This document shows, piece by piece, positions 1 through 12,027 of a stretch of DNA of 64,000 bases. The stretch is from contig NC_134878.1 of assembly GCF_041734735.1 (NCBI RefSeq), positions 16,430,901-16,494,900 on the forward strand, in the 5' to 3' direction. This DNA is from Babylonia areolata (taxonomy: Eukaryota; Mollusca; Gastropoda; Neogastropoda; Buccinidae). A program made the position numbers and the translations under genes. A model generated the notes under the pieces. It searched no databases. It was not told where the DNA came from and saw nothing but the letters and a program-made list of their open reading frames with translations. Numbering within the stretch: the stretch's first letter is position 1; each line of letters starts with the position of its first letter.

Positions 1-3000
1 GATTTATAGATATGTCAGATACAGTACTCGTAATTGTAAAACGAGAAGCAGAAGATTTCTAATTCTATCACTTCAGTCAGTTCCAAAGCTAATACTAACT
101 GTTAACAACAATACAAACAACAATTTCTGGGACACGGACCGTGCCCACGGACGTGAATGAAAGTTCGTGACCGTATCCTGTTCACTCTGACCTAGCTTCT
201 GCTTCTGAATAATTTCACGCTCGCGGAAAGAAGAGTGCCTGACTTGTTACCTACGTAGCACCCCTCTGAGCACGCGAGTGCCCTTCACAGACCGCTGCTG
301 GTTTCCCCACAAGAAATTACCGGCGGTATGGATCGTCATCATGGGTAATTGATTGATCACAGAGACCACCCCGAACCAGCGTTCATGCGACCATGGGGGC
401 TCACCATTGCTCTCCTAGACAGAAAAGGGAAAGACACATGCGCGCACGCGCGCATACACAAATACGCACAGCCGTAAGTCTCTATCTGTCTACCTGTTAA
501 AGTTCATATGGAACACGCATATCATCTTTTTTTCTTTCTTCTTTTCTTTTCTTTTCTTTTTTTGCGGAGGGGAGGGTGAGGGGGTAGGCGTAGGGGGGAC
601 AGTTGACAGGGCATTATGATGCACCAGTCACTGAACAACAAATAAATATGTTGTGACAAAATAGTAATACAATACAATCAATCATTTACTCGCTTTTCTC
701 AGTCACCAAACGGACACTACATATAAAATGTACGCAAGCAAAATAATCACCTGAGAGACTGCCGGTCTCTGGACTGACACACAAAATGCTGAAGTACCTT
801 GGTTTTAGAGATTACCTGGAAGGGGTAGATTGTCACAATGGAACGACGCTTCTCTCATAGAGGCTTCTTGAAGTGTGGGTGACCAATCTATGAGTCCTGG
901 GCATTCCGTTCCACCCAAAGTCATCTCTACCATGAAGGTACTTCCACATTTTATGTATACACAACCATTTTGTGTTCCAAGTCGAACAAGGAAATTTATT
1001 CTGATTTACTTCAATGACTGATGGGAGGGTGGGAGGGATATTCCATTGCCGTCTGAAGACTGTGATCACCAGTTTTTGTTTATCTGCATAATTTACTTTC
1101 AGTTTACGGTTACTATGATGCACTGTGTTTATGCCATGATGTCTTGGAGTCGTTCAGAATGGTCAGACATGCAAACCTGATTTTTGTCAGAGAAACGCAG
1201 GAAAGACAGTGAATAATACGGATCAGACACAGGTGGCAGAGAAGCAGAAATGGTACGGACCTTGTTCCAAAAATAATCTTTAAAAAATGTTGAAGGCGAT
1301 CTGAACGGGGAACAGAATAGGGGAAGACAGTATATTTCACTTTGCCCAGATGGGAAACTTAGCTCTGCAAACGGCAAGGACGGGCACAGATTGGAGAATG
1401 CAAACGAGCGACGACATTAAACCTGGCAATGACCCATTAGTGATCTGACTGGTCTAACTTGGATTAAAACCATCCTTATTATCAGCCTAAGATGCAGGGT
1501 ACGGTCGTGCCTGTGGGTGGGAGAAATTAACAACTGCTCCAAATCGAAATCCTGAGACACAGATATCAGACAAGTGAATGAACTCAGTGGAAGTGGTGTC
1601 AGTAATATTAAAGTTTCCAAGAATAACGGGCATGCCCCTGTCAAAGTTCACATGCTGCACAAGGTCTGGAAACTCTTGGAGGATGGGGAGAGGGTGGTGG
1701 TGAAGCTACGAGGTGGAGGGCAACGGATGAAACAGAGAGAACTAAAAGCAGTGATGTGGAAGAGAGACGGGTGGACAAATGGGTCAGTCCCAACTCAAAA
1801 CGAATGGGTTAGGTATACAAGTTGCAGTTACAAGAGGCCACAGAGTCTGGCGCTATGCCTCCACCCGGGCTGAGACGTGCCGAAGGAACGTTGAGAGGCC
1901 TGAAGCCCGGGTCCCACACCAACAATATTTCAGCTTCATCCCTCGCTTCTCACAATGGCAATGCAGAAACTAAATGTCTATGATCTATTCCAAATCAGTC
2001 ACTGATGACTGCATGTTTCTGAATAGTGCCGACGGATCGTGGGTGGTAGAACGCAATGACGAAGGTCTGAGATTTAGAACAATCAATGACAACTGAAAAC
2101 GATAATGAAATTTCAAAATTAATCTTTTGAATGCACCTGTGCTTAGTCTTCTGTTGTTGGGAAACGATAAACTGCGGACATGACAGTGACTGTTTCCTGC
2201 TTTCCCTTTCTTGAGTGTGTTTTCTGCCAATGTCGAGACATGAAGTCAAGCAGTCAGATCCGAGAAAGCGAGCAAAAGAACAGATGATGGCGTGTGTACA
2301 AAAAAAGTTCCTAGCCACCTGTATGTTCGATTTTCTGTTGCCGAGTGTCAATCCCCTTGTAAAACATGCGTCGGTGCACGTGAGATAAAGAATTAATCCA
2401 CGGGAAGCCAATGAACCGTAACTAAATGGGTGAGTTCACAATGACCATGAAACCAACAACAAAAATCCAACATGACAACACAGTTTTTTTGTTTGTTTGT
2501 TTGGTTTTTTTTAGCTGACAATTAGTATAGACTGCAAGATTCCACAGGCAGACACGCATCAAGCCCGCCAACAAAAAGAAAACCAACTCAGAGATATACC
2601 TACAATACACTCAGTCTGCGGGCCGTATCACCTTCAACCGACCATTCGCTATTCCCTTTTTTCTATAATTCTTTTATTTGTAGGAAGAGGACTGAGGAAT
2701 TTTGTTTTATGTCCCGTCACACATATCGAGAACAGAAGACATTTTGTTAGAGTATTAATGTATAGATTTGAGTATTACCGTTTAGAAAAGGAGGGAGGTG
2801 TGGATGAATGGTGAGTTGGGGGAAACTGGGCACACGAGGCTGGAGGAGGGGTGAAATTTGACGGAAGAAAAATTTATATGTATACATACATACATACATA
2901 TATATATATATATCGTTTGTTTGTATATTTTTGTCTACTTTATTCTTTTGAGTTCAGTTTTGTTGCCGTTTTATGTCCATTGTTTACTTATTTATTTGTT

Positions 3001-6000
3001 CACTCGTTTGTTTTTCACTTGTATGCCACACACACAACGCTCTCAGTCGTGTGCGTGCCGCACTGACACACACATACACACAAACACACACACCATAAAA
3101 AAAGGAAGGCTAAAAGAGAGTCCTTATAAGCTTACTCAGTTCTTGGATTATTCGCTGAACTTCGACACGTTTCTGTTGCGGTGAATACTTGACTAAGTGA
3201 CTGAGTTTGCTTTGAAGAGACTGGCAAGCTGATTCTGGCAGAGGAAGCACAATGATTTTACTCGGAGTCAATAGTGATTGTAGAGAAACGCGTTCGCAGC
3301 AGTGACTGTTTGAAAGCGAGACTTCCCCCCACCCCCACCTGCAAGAAACTTTCAACAACTGTTTCACAAAATCACTTGTCTGACCTGAAGTCGTAAAACT
3401 GTTGTCTGCTTTGAACAGATAAATGTTAGCCTTATCTCCCTTGGTGTGTCATCAGTTCAGCAAGTGCTTTGAATGGCGTGAGGGTGCATGTGTGTGTGTG
3501 CAGAATATCTTTATAAATCTGCAATCGAGCGAACACCCACCATAAATGAAACTGAAATAAAATATATTAAAAAAGAAAGACAGAAAATGCGTGCTTTCAA
3601 GTTCCCATCAGAAGCGAGAGAAACTGAGAGATAGAGTGTGTGTAAGTTGGGAGAGAGGGAAGATGGCGAGCAATGGCATTACGCCAGCACATTTTCAAAT
3701 GTCTGGCAAACACAACGCAATCTGGGGTTTAAGATCCCTACAGGCACAATCAAGACCCCAGGACGTCCTCCTTGAAACACCAGCAAAACGTCACCCACAG
3801 ACGGTCAGGTCTCATCCACTCTTTGAAATCTCTATGAATTCTTGAACATATACACGTGTTTTGAATGCATTTCGTATGTTTGTATTGTGGGCTACATGTC
3901 CACGTGGTAATTTCTCTTGAGATACAATAAAGTTGACGTGACCCCGAACATCTTTCCCAACAACCATGCCTCCAATGAATGAACACCACTAAGACCCTAA
4001 AACCTCAGCTTGGCCTGATGGGTGAGTGCCGATAGGTCGTTACACTCAAACCCTGTCCGGAACAGCTTGAGCAAGTGGACCTTCCTGCTGACGAAAATTA
4101 AAGATTGGAGAACTCCAGTTTGAAATATGGCAAGCCAGAAACCCCAGCTACAGAAACTGGAAGGAATGCCATGACAAATGAGTGGGAAAATCTGTATTTA
4201 AAATTACTCGTTGCTGCCATGTTATTTGGATGATTTTAAAGGCATGTTTTCCAGCCGGCTTTATCAGTCGAACAGGTAATACTCTGGATCAGCTAAACGC
4301 CAGCCATGTTGTTCATGTTGATGCGAAGCATAACCACCTGGCCTCTGGTTCTTCAACATTCTAAAATGTTACTGAACAGCATACACAGCATGTTTGTTGC
4401 ATTTATCGTCGTAGTTGCTTGTGTCATAACGTGCACATCTTCTTTGCGCTGGCTTGACGGGATGAATCAACCAAGGGTTGACTAAATTCAAGACTAAATT
4501 GAGAGTATCCTATGTGAGATCTTAACAAGGTATTTACGTATCTGAGTTTGTCTTCTGGTCTTTCCCTTGAGGAGTTATCATGCAGTTGCCCCTTCATATT
4601 ATGTGGTCCACACGTGTCTTGTAGATTCTAGTTCTTGTCATGTCAGTACTAAGGTACTTCTGTTGGAAGGAAAAGTTCCTGCAATCAAACACCAGTTGGA
4701 ATGATGCGTTTCTGGGATGAAATTCAATTCCACATTTTCCTTCACTGGCTAAAAATGTTAGTGTGTAAAGATCATATGTCAGACTTCAGTTTAGGAGGGT
4801 AGTTACTGAAAATCATTTATGGTACCCTGTGGAACATTCTTCACAACCAGTGCATGGTCTGATGCTCCCCAGAAAACCCATGTTCTAACCGGACCCATCA
4901 TAAGATCCCAATTCATCTTAATGGACCTAAAAATTGTTAAGCTTTCTAGAGAAGCCTTTGAGAAGTCCAAAATTGGGTTGGTTTTCCTGTCCAGACTGAT
5001 GATTGACCAGATCTCTTTTTTTCACACTGAAACCATGGTGAATGTGTCAGATGGTACATGATCCTGAAGCTGGCAGCACAGGCCAGGTGAGACTGGGCAA
5101 TAACCTGCATGGTGTTTTATGTTTGTGTGTATGTGCAAATGCCACACAAGATAGGGCATTCTGCTGATTTGATAATCTCTTGAATATACTCACACATTGA
5201 CAAATGTGTGATTCAGATGAAAATCCCAAGTCTTTCTTCTGAACACTTGATGTTTGTATGAGCAAAAGCTACACAATATAAGGTGTGTGTACATGCATCC
5301 TCCCGATTTCTTAGTTTCTTGAATACACACTCATAATCATTGTCGAATGAATGCTTCAGATCAAAATCAGTCTTTTTGAACGTGGGTGATGCACTTGGAG
5401 TAACATGGCATGCAGTATCAGTCACACTAGTCAAATATGGTGTGGTTGGGAGGGAACGGGTGAAGTAGTGATGCACATGCCTGCTGCTGTGTCTTTCGGA
5501 CAAGAATTTATTTGCAGATGAAGGTATGCATGTCCAATGCTGGGTCCTAGTCTCCTCACTAATGCTCTGTTCACAATACATTTTTAAAACATTAACTGTT
5601 ATGCTTATCTATTGAATAATTAAGTCCCTGAAGTGTTAATACCGTTCTAGAGAATTTTCACTATCACGTACAAGTATTATCTTGTGTATGTGTGTGCCTG
5701 CAAGCACATGTGGAGTGAGATCTTGTGTGACAATGTAATCATTTACTTGGAAAACATGAACTCCAGCACCTCTTGCCTATGTCCTAAACCTGTTAAAGTG
5801 GGAAGACACAAAATATTTAAAGAAAGAAGTTTCCAAAAGAGGGGTCCACATTGGTGACATAATTGATGTTACTGCATTACTGTAGGTGCAGGCCTGATGG
5901 ATAAACCACAATGAAATTTATCACTTTCTTTTGATGTTTCATTTATGATTTTTTCCCCCAAAAAAATGTTCATGTTGTCATCAATCAGAGAATGCATGCA

Positions 6001-6456
6001 GAACATTGTATTGAAAGAGTTCACATGTAATTGGGTCATATGCCTGTTAGTGGTGTTATACACAGCAATCTGAACAGAATCACAAAATGTCTATCATGTG
6101 ATGCCTAATCAAAAGCTTCTACCTCGATCCTACTATACAGCAGCTCTTTTCCAGCACTAGTACTGTTAAAAGCCAACACCTCGTGCAACAAAACAAAGTG
6201 GAAAAAAAAAATCCTGACATCCTTCAATTCTAATAATTATTAGCTTTTTTTTTCTTCCTTTTTTTTTTCTCTTCTACTTGACTTCAGTTTGTACTTGATG
6301 GGACTGGACTGTCATAACTGGCTGACTGATAGCAAAATCCTCCAAACTCTGCAATTAAATAAACACCTGCAGATCTGAAAGCATTCCTCTTCAAAATAAG
6401 AAGCTCCCCCATCCCCTATCCACATAAGCAATACAGCTATTGGTTAACAAACGTTC
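1..6456. other. Gene-poor region
   Basis: No recognisable exon on either strand. It contains a short alternating purine-pyrimidine CG/CA run (435-460), a CT-rich run (527-562), G-rich sequence near 565-600, and an (AT)n/(TACA)n microsatellite at 2876-2915. The open frames are short, do not resemble known families and are set in AT-rich or repeat sequence. Confidence 0.6.
5124..5390. repeat. Diverged tandem repeat, two units of about 130 bp
   Basis: Units starting at 5122 (TGTTTGTGTGTATGTGCAAA) and 5249 (TGTTTGTATGAGCAAAAGCT) share TTCTTGAATA.AC.CTC, TTCAGAT.AAAATC and GTCTTT. On the minus strand both translate into similar peptides (KKDLGFSSESH and KKTDFDLKHSF; CVAFAHTHK and CVAFAHTNI). No known protein family was recognised. 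Confidence 0.55.
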
Positions 6457-7513
6457 TTAACCCCTAGGCTGCCTATATGACGAGATAACTCGTCATGGCA
6501 AGCATGTACGCTTCACTGCCACAATGAGGAGATAACTCATCGAAATATTCGGACTTTTCCCTGCTTTGCGTTCAGTTCGTTGACAAAAATACTGGTAGCT
6601 TTAGCTTGGGGAATCATTGTGGATTCTATTCATAGCTAGAAACCCCATCTACGTCATGAGGCAGTTGTTTATTTGAACGTTTTGGTTGGGTTACTGTCCC
6701 AGTGTTTGCCTGGCTCCTCTCCTCGCTCACTCAACAAAATGTCAGACTGACGCCGTGCTCAAGACATGCGATCGTAGCGAACTAAATCAACCAAGATTGC
6801 TTTCTTTTGCTGATGCTCAGAAAGAATTGAAGCGTAAACTCGAAGAAGACAGTGATGAACATTTATAGGATGATTTGATAGAAAATAAAGGGAGCAATCA
6901 AGAGAGTAGCCAAGATACGACTATCAGTGACTGATGCCGGCTGTGCAAACCTTAGCAGACAGAAAGTGAGTGAATTATTAGCAGCACAGTGTGAGCAATT
7001 TTCTTGGCACTCAGTCAACGCGATCTGATGAGAACTGGATAAAGTGACCGTGTGAGAGGGGTGAAGAGGAGGGGGGGTGGGGGGGGGGGGGTGGAGACTG
7101 AGCGAGCGTGGCCTCTCATCCACATTATCACTTGGAGAAGTCACAATGCATTTTTTTTTTTTTTTGTGGTTCTAGTATGATTTTGTGTATGCAGATATCC
7201 ATTTGTCCAGAAAATATATTTCAGTGCAAAATACCTGACTAATGTTAGTAATGAACAAGTTGAAAATGTGACAAAAAACAAAATGCTGATTTCAAAACAA
7301 CAGCATGTCTACTAAAAATACATAAAATGGGAAAACATCATGTGTTTTTGTGTTCTTTATTCATTTATCTTTCAGAAAAAATATACTTTTATGGGTCTTT
7401 CTCCAATAACAAAGAGCACAGAATTTTTTGAAAATTTATACCCGTTTTTTGTGTAAAAACCCTGGCAAACAGATTTCACTTAAATCTTATTTTCCTGGCA
7501 GCAAAAGGGTTAA
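6457..7513 (+). mobile_element. Non-autonomous piggyBac-like element 1
   Basis: Both ends carry TTAA, the piggyBac target site (6457-6460 and 7510-7513), next to inverted ends CCCCTAGGCTGCC and GGCAGCAAAAGGG. Just inside the left end is a perfect hairpin, ATGACGAG-ATAA-CTCGTCAT (6477-6496). A short plus-strand remnant near 6790-6930 reads acidic residues (KLEEDSDEHL, then after a stop DDLIENKGSNQESSQDTTIS), like the acidic N-terminus of piggyBac transposases. The catalytic domain is absent. Confidence 0.75.
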
Positions 7514-8284
7514 AGATTCCACAGTTCAAGCCATGTTATTGGTGTTAAGGTAATTTAGTTAGGCAATATTGTGTGGGTGAAATACAATTTTTAAAGTGGT
7601 AAGGCCCGTTCATTACCAGGATCTACTAAGATAACCAGGTAATGTGAAAGACATGTGCATGTACAGTTTGTGTGACAGAACACAATGTTTGGGAAATGTG
7701 TGACTGAACAGTTAGGAAACAATTCCGTCTTCACCTCTGGTATCCTTTCTTTTTTGTGGTACTACTATTGTGATTGTAAACTATATTAAACCAAGTCAGT
7801 GGTGTATGAATCTGATCAGAGAAGAGTCAGGAAAGAGGAGAAGAGTGCAGAACAGAAAGTTTATTGACCCATGGCCAGACAAGTTCATGAAGCATGAGAA
7901 AGATGGTGGCTAAAGCTAAACATACACAACACACAGTAGATAGTATTAGTCACTACACAGAGCCAAGCTAGACAGCCATAAAGGGGGGTGGGTGGAGGAG
8001 GGAGTTCCTTGAGGAATACAAGGTGGCAAAACAAATATTCAACCGTTCAACGTTGAGTCATCAAAGGAACAAGATAACACAAAGTATCAATTAACAAATA
8101 CAGAGAAAAAGTGAATGCTAAGCAGAAGGGGGAAAAAAGGTGTAAACATATATAAATATATACAGCAAATATAGCCCAGAGAATAGCCAAGATTAGATTC
8201 TGAAGAACAGTGATAGCTGAGAACTCAAGTAGAATAGTAACAGTGGACAGAGCTTGGAAAAAAAGTTCACTTTAGACATCACAC
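7514..8284. other. Intergenic stretch or extended PTBP 3' UTR
   Basis: AT-rich sequence with no coding exon. A minus-strand AATAAA at 7865-7860, followed by U-rich sequence (TTCTCCTCTTTCCTG), could be a distal poly(A) site of PTBP. Confidence 0.4.
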
Positions 8285-8305
8285 GTTAGGTCTGAAAGTT
8301 TTATT
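8268..8305 (-). terminator. Candidate polyadenylation site of PTBP
   Basis: On the minus strand AATAAA lies at 8305-8300, followed about 18 nt later by a GU-rich stretch (TAACGTGTGATGTCT). This is the usual order of poly(A) signal and downstream element. A second AATAAA lies at 7865-7860 and a third near 9454-9449, so alternative ends are possible. Confidence 0.35.
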
Positions 8306-11300
8306 ACAAAACCATAATATCAAAATGACTGCAATAAACAACGTCAATTTTAAATTATTCTCCCTCAAGTGGTTATTTTACAACCTGGGTTCAAACTGTG
8401 AGGCATGTCTTCATGTAAGGCTGCAATGTCCTCGTAAAATCTGATAATGTTTACAATTTGCATTAACAGAAATGATCTCTGAAAAACACAAAGGGTACAA
8501 AAATATTTCCTGCAGATGAAATTTGATCCCTTGGATAGGCACATACAATGAATAAATAAAAAAATTAATTAAAAAAAAAAAAATTACATGAGCCTGGCCA
8601 GGTTTAAACCTGTACGCCAAACAGTGGTCTTGGCAACTGTTATTCATACTACACAATTTGTAGCTTGCACATGAATTCGGTATGACCATTACACTATCAA
8701 TAAAGGAAACTATCTTTCTCTTGTTTTTCCTGTATCCACATGCATAAATCAAATGTCATACATGAAAAACATAACAGTAGTTGCAGGATCCATTTTTCAT
8801 GCAAACAGTATACTGCCATTTGGCCTTCAGGTCAAACTGTTCACAAGCTGGTCACAATGCCAAAAAAAAAAAAAAAAAAAAAAAAAGGTAGTTTATGTGC
8901 AAGCTTAAGTACTGGCATGGGATATAACTTGACCAGTGATGGGGTAAGGTTAACAAATAAATCTATAGATTGTTTTTGTGTGTGTATATATCTGAAAACA
9001 GGTAATTGCAAATGTTTTCCCATTTCCAGAACTTGATCTTGTGTGCAAAAGAGAAAAAAAAGTTATATCTTGGACATGAGCCATCATTACCCAATCAAAT
9101 CTCTCCAGGCAATAACCATATACATGAATTCTGATGACACAGAAAGGCAAAAAGAAAAAAAAAAAAGGACAAAAAAAAACTAGACACTCTACACTGTGTT
9201 GAAGTCTATAAAACACACGAACACCCAGATAATAATTATCTGTAACACTGTCACAAAAAGGAAAAGGAAAAAAACCAAAAGTGGCACATGCTAACATTTC
9301 TCTCTGAGCTTCATAATGCTCAGAGCGTATCAAATGGTTGCAAAAGACATTCAGTCCACAAAGTCAGAATATGCACAGCTGGTCAATTCAGATGCTGATC
9401 AACCAACCATACCTGACTGAAAAGTTTCAAAACTAGCCACAAACATATTTTTATTCAAAAGTTACATAGAAGAAATCAATAGAAAATAACAATAGCTAAA
9501 GAACAAGAAACAGCAGCAGCAGGAAAGAAACCCACAAAAGACCAAGAAGAAAAATACACAACACACATAGAGTGGCGAGGATGTTCAAGGACCACGCCCA
9601 TAAAGGCAAAGGCAAAGAAGTTTGCCCTTTGCTCAGAATGAGAAAAGAACAGATTTGGGAAGCAAATGAAAATGTACTACTGCATGGTTGAGTAAATATG
9701 CATGCATGTCAGATGCACACACATCTAATCAATGAGGATGAAAAATATTCCTCTCAGTTGATGCGCTGTGTTAAGAAAAAAAATCTATCGAAAAGAAGAA
9801 AAAAAAGGTAGCAATGGAATGCCAAGTGTACAGAGTGGCAATGTACTGATCTATTTTGTCCAAGTTGAGAATGGAAGCGTGTACTGCAAATGCTGGGATA
9901 AGACAGAAGTCTCAACAGAAAGCAGAGATGTCAACCATTGCTATCATAAAAAGACTGCCACTTTCTTCACACTAAAGACAAATACGAGTGAACAAGAAGT
10001 TACACACTGTGTTATTCGCACATTTAACACCCTGATCTTTAAACCTTCTGTCTGGAGAGTTTCTTAGAGCCAAGATGAAAAGTGTGGGAATTGGATTACA
10101 TATATACAGTAAGTCACACATAATGAACTTAACTGTTGAGAAATAAAAGGGAAAGGGGTGAAAAACCCAATCAAAAACACAACTGTTCTACTGATATTAT
10201 TGGTAACTCATGAATGGATGATTTTACAGGTGATAAACACATATCAACATAACATCAAACTTCAGCCAATATCCAACCACCCCTTGCTCCATGGGTTTTT
10301 CTGTTCCCAATCACTATACATTCTTCATCCTAGGCCTAACAGCCACAAAAGTTGGATAAAAATTGGACCGTTAATTTTTCCCCCTTTTTCCAGCTCACAC
10401 TACTAAAGCAGAGCCTGACTGCTAACTGCCTATTTGCTTCATCTCTTCCATAATCTGTTTCATTTGGAGGTGAATCTGCATACAAGAGGTTGGTGTGAAG
10501 GGGTCACCGAAAGGATTTCCAAATTGATTGTTGCAGAAATTTATGGTCACAAAAAATGGAGAGATAGATGGAATAAACAAGAGCAATCTGCGTGACAGGG
10601 AAATTCTAAGAACTTCTGTCATCTATATTTCTAGTGCCAGGAAACAAACATGTATCTCACTCTCTGTCAAAACAACTTCAGTACATTTATAATAATTTTA
10701 AAAAAAAATAAAAAAATAAAAAAACCCAAAACTTTTGACTGGGCCACCCTTTCCATCATTTTGAGGCATTGTTAATTCAAAGATCCTTTACTACACAAAT
10801 AATTTGACATCACATCCTTTACTACACAAATAATTTTACATCACAAAGTTTCCCTTAAACATAACATTGAAACATTTAGTTCCCACAGAATTAAGAAGAC
10901 CTAGGGGAAAAAAAATCACTGGATTTTAAAACCCCATAACACAACAAAAGTGTCTTTCTGATAAAACCCTCAAAACCCTTCAACTGTAATACACAAACCA
11001 AAATTTTCAGTAATTAAATGTGCTGTTGCTGCCTTGAAACACACATCCACACACACTTTTCTTTTCAAACAGGAACTTAAAAATTATATTTAAAAAAAAA
11101 GTTAAAGAAAAGGAAAGAATACAGAAAAAATATGTGGTCACCTCAGAAAATACAATGAAACATTTTGGTCTGCACTTTACTGCACATCCCCACTGGTGCT
11201 CTTCAAAACTGAGGGAAGAAATGAAGATATGATTTATGCAAATATGTTCATTAGGTACAAAATGAAACATTTCCAGACAATACAAAGTGGATCAGAAGTG

Positions 11301-11958
11301 TGTTTGCACAAGGTATTTTTGGAAATGTTTCATCTCATTGTGAATTCCATTTTATATTTCTTTTTGACATTTTGTTTTTGTTTGGTAGGTTGGTTTTTAA
11401 ATTCTGAAAAGAAAATGAATCATCAAAATCCCCGACTGTTTTTTGGCTACCACAAGAATATTGCAGTATTCCTGACAAACAATGAGGGAAGAAATCACCA
11501 AGAAAACCACAGGTCATACTGCCTCAGATTTAAGTCCTGCTGGAGCATGTTCCCATTATGCAGGCAGTCATGGTATTCTAAAGGGAGGTGAACCATTCAT
11601 ATTCATGGCAAGGTTTCTGCTGCACATGGCAAAATAATGATCCTAACAAAGTTATTAATCTAAAGGGGAGAGAGAAGAAAAAAACCCAGAAAAAAAGAAA
11701 ACAAGGCACTTAAAACTCCAACATTGCTGAGAAAAGAACAAATCAGCCTGGCTGCTGAAGGTGCCACAATTAAAACTGGGGATGCTACTCTTGCCATGTG
11801 GAAGGCCATGTTTTCTGTGCCTTGGTAAAAACTAAATGAGCTCAGATCAACTGTTCAGTTTTAGATTCCCTGGGCTTTAAAGTCTTTGTATCAATGCTAT
11901 GCTGTAGATGACAAATGACAAATGTCTGCACTTTTCTGGGCTGCTTGGGCGGCGCTGT
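8285..11958 (-). other. Probable PTBP 3' UTR
   Basis: AT-rich DNA with no recognisable coding exon follows the PTBP stop codon on the minus strand. It contains homopolymer A/T runs (for example 8861-8886) and no clear transposon ends. PTB mRNAs usually have long 3' UTRs. The limit is set by a candidate poly(A) signal near 8300; an alternative lies near 7860. The extent is inference. Confidence 0.4.
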
Positions 11959-12027
11959 TTAAATGGTTGACTTGGAGAAGGAGACCCTCAGATGACTGTT
12001 CTCCCCAAGCTGAGTGTTGTGCATCCC
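11959..12027 (-). CDS. PTBP1: PTBP exon 19, C-terminus and stop
   Basis: Codes [20 protein letters not shown] then TI and TAA. The [10 protein letters not shown] ending is invariant across PTB proteins, which fixes the stop codon. Acceptor AAATTTCATTGCAG. Confidence 0.97.
   Translation of the reverse strand, partial: GMHNTQLGENSHLRVSFSKSTI

Noticed and set aside
833-2610. Several open frames in the first 2.6 kb
   Set aside because: They overlap in many frames, have no domain-like motifs or credible splice sites, and were not recognised as any protein family.
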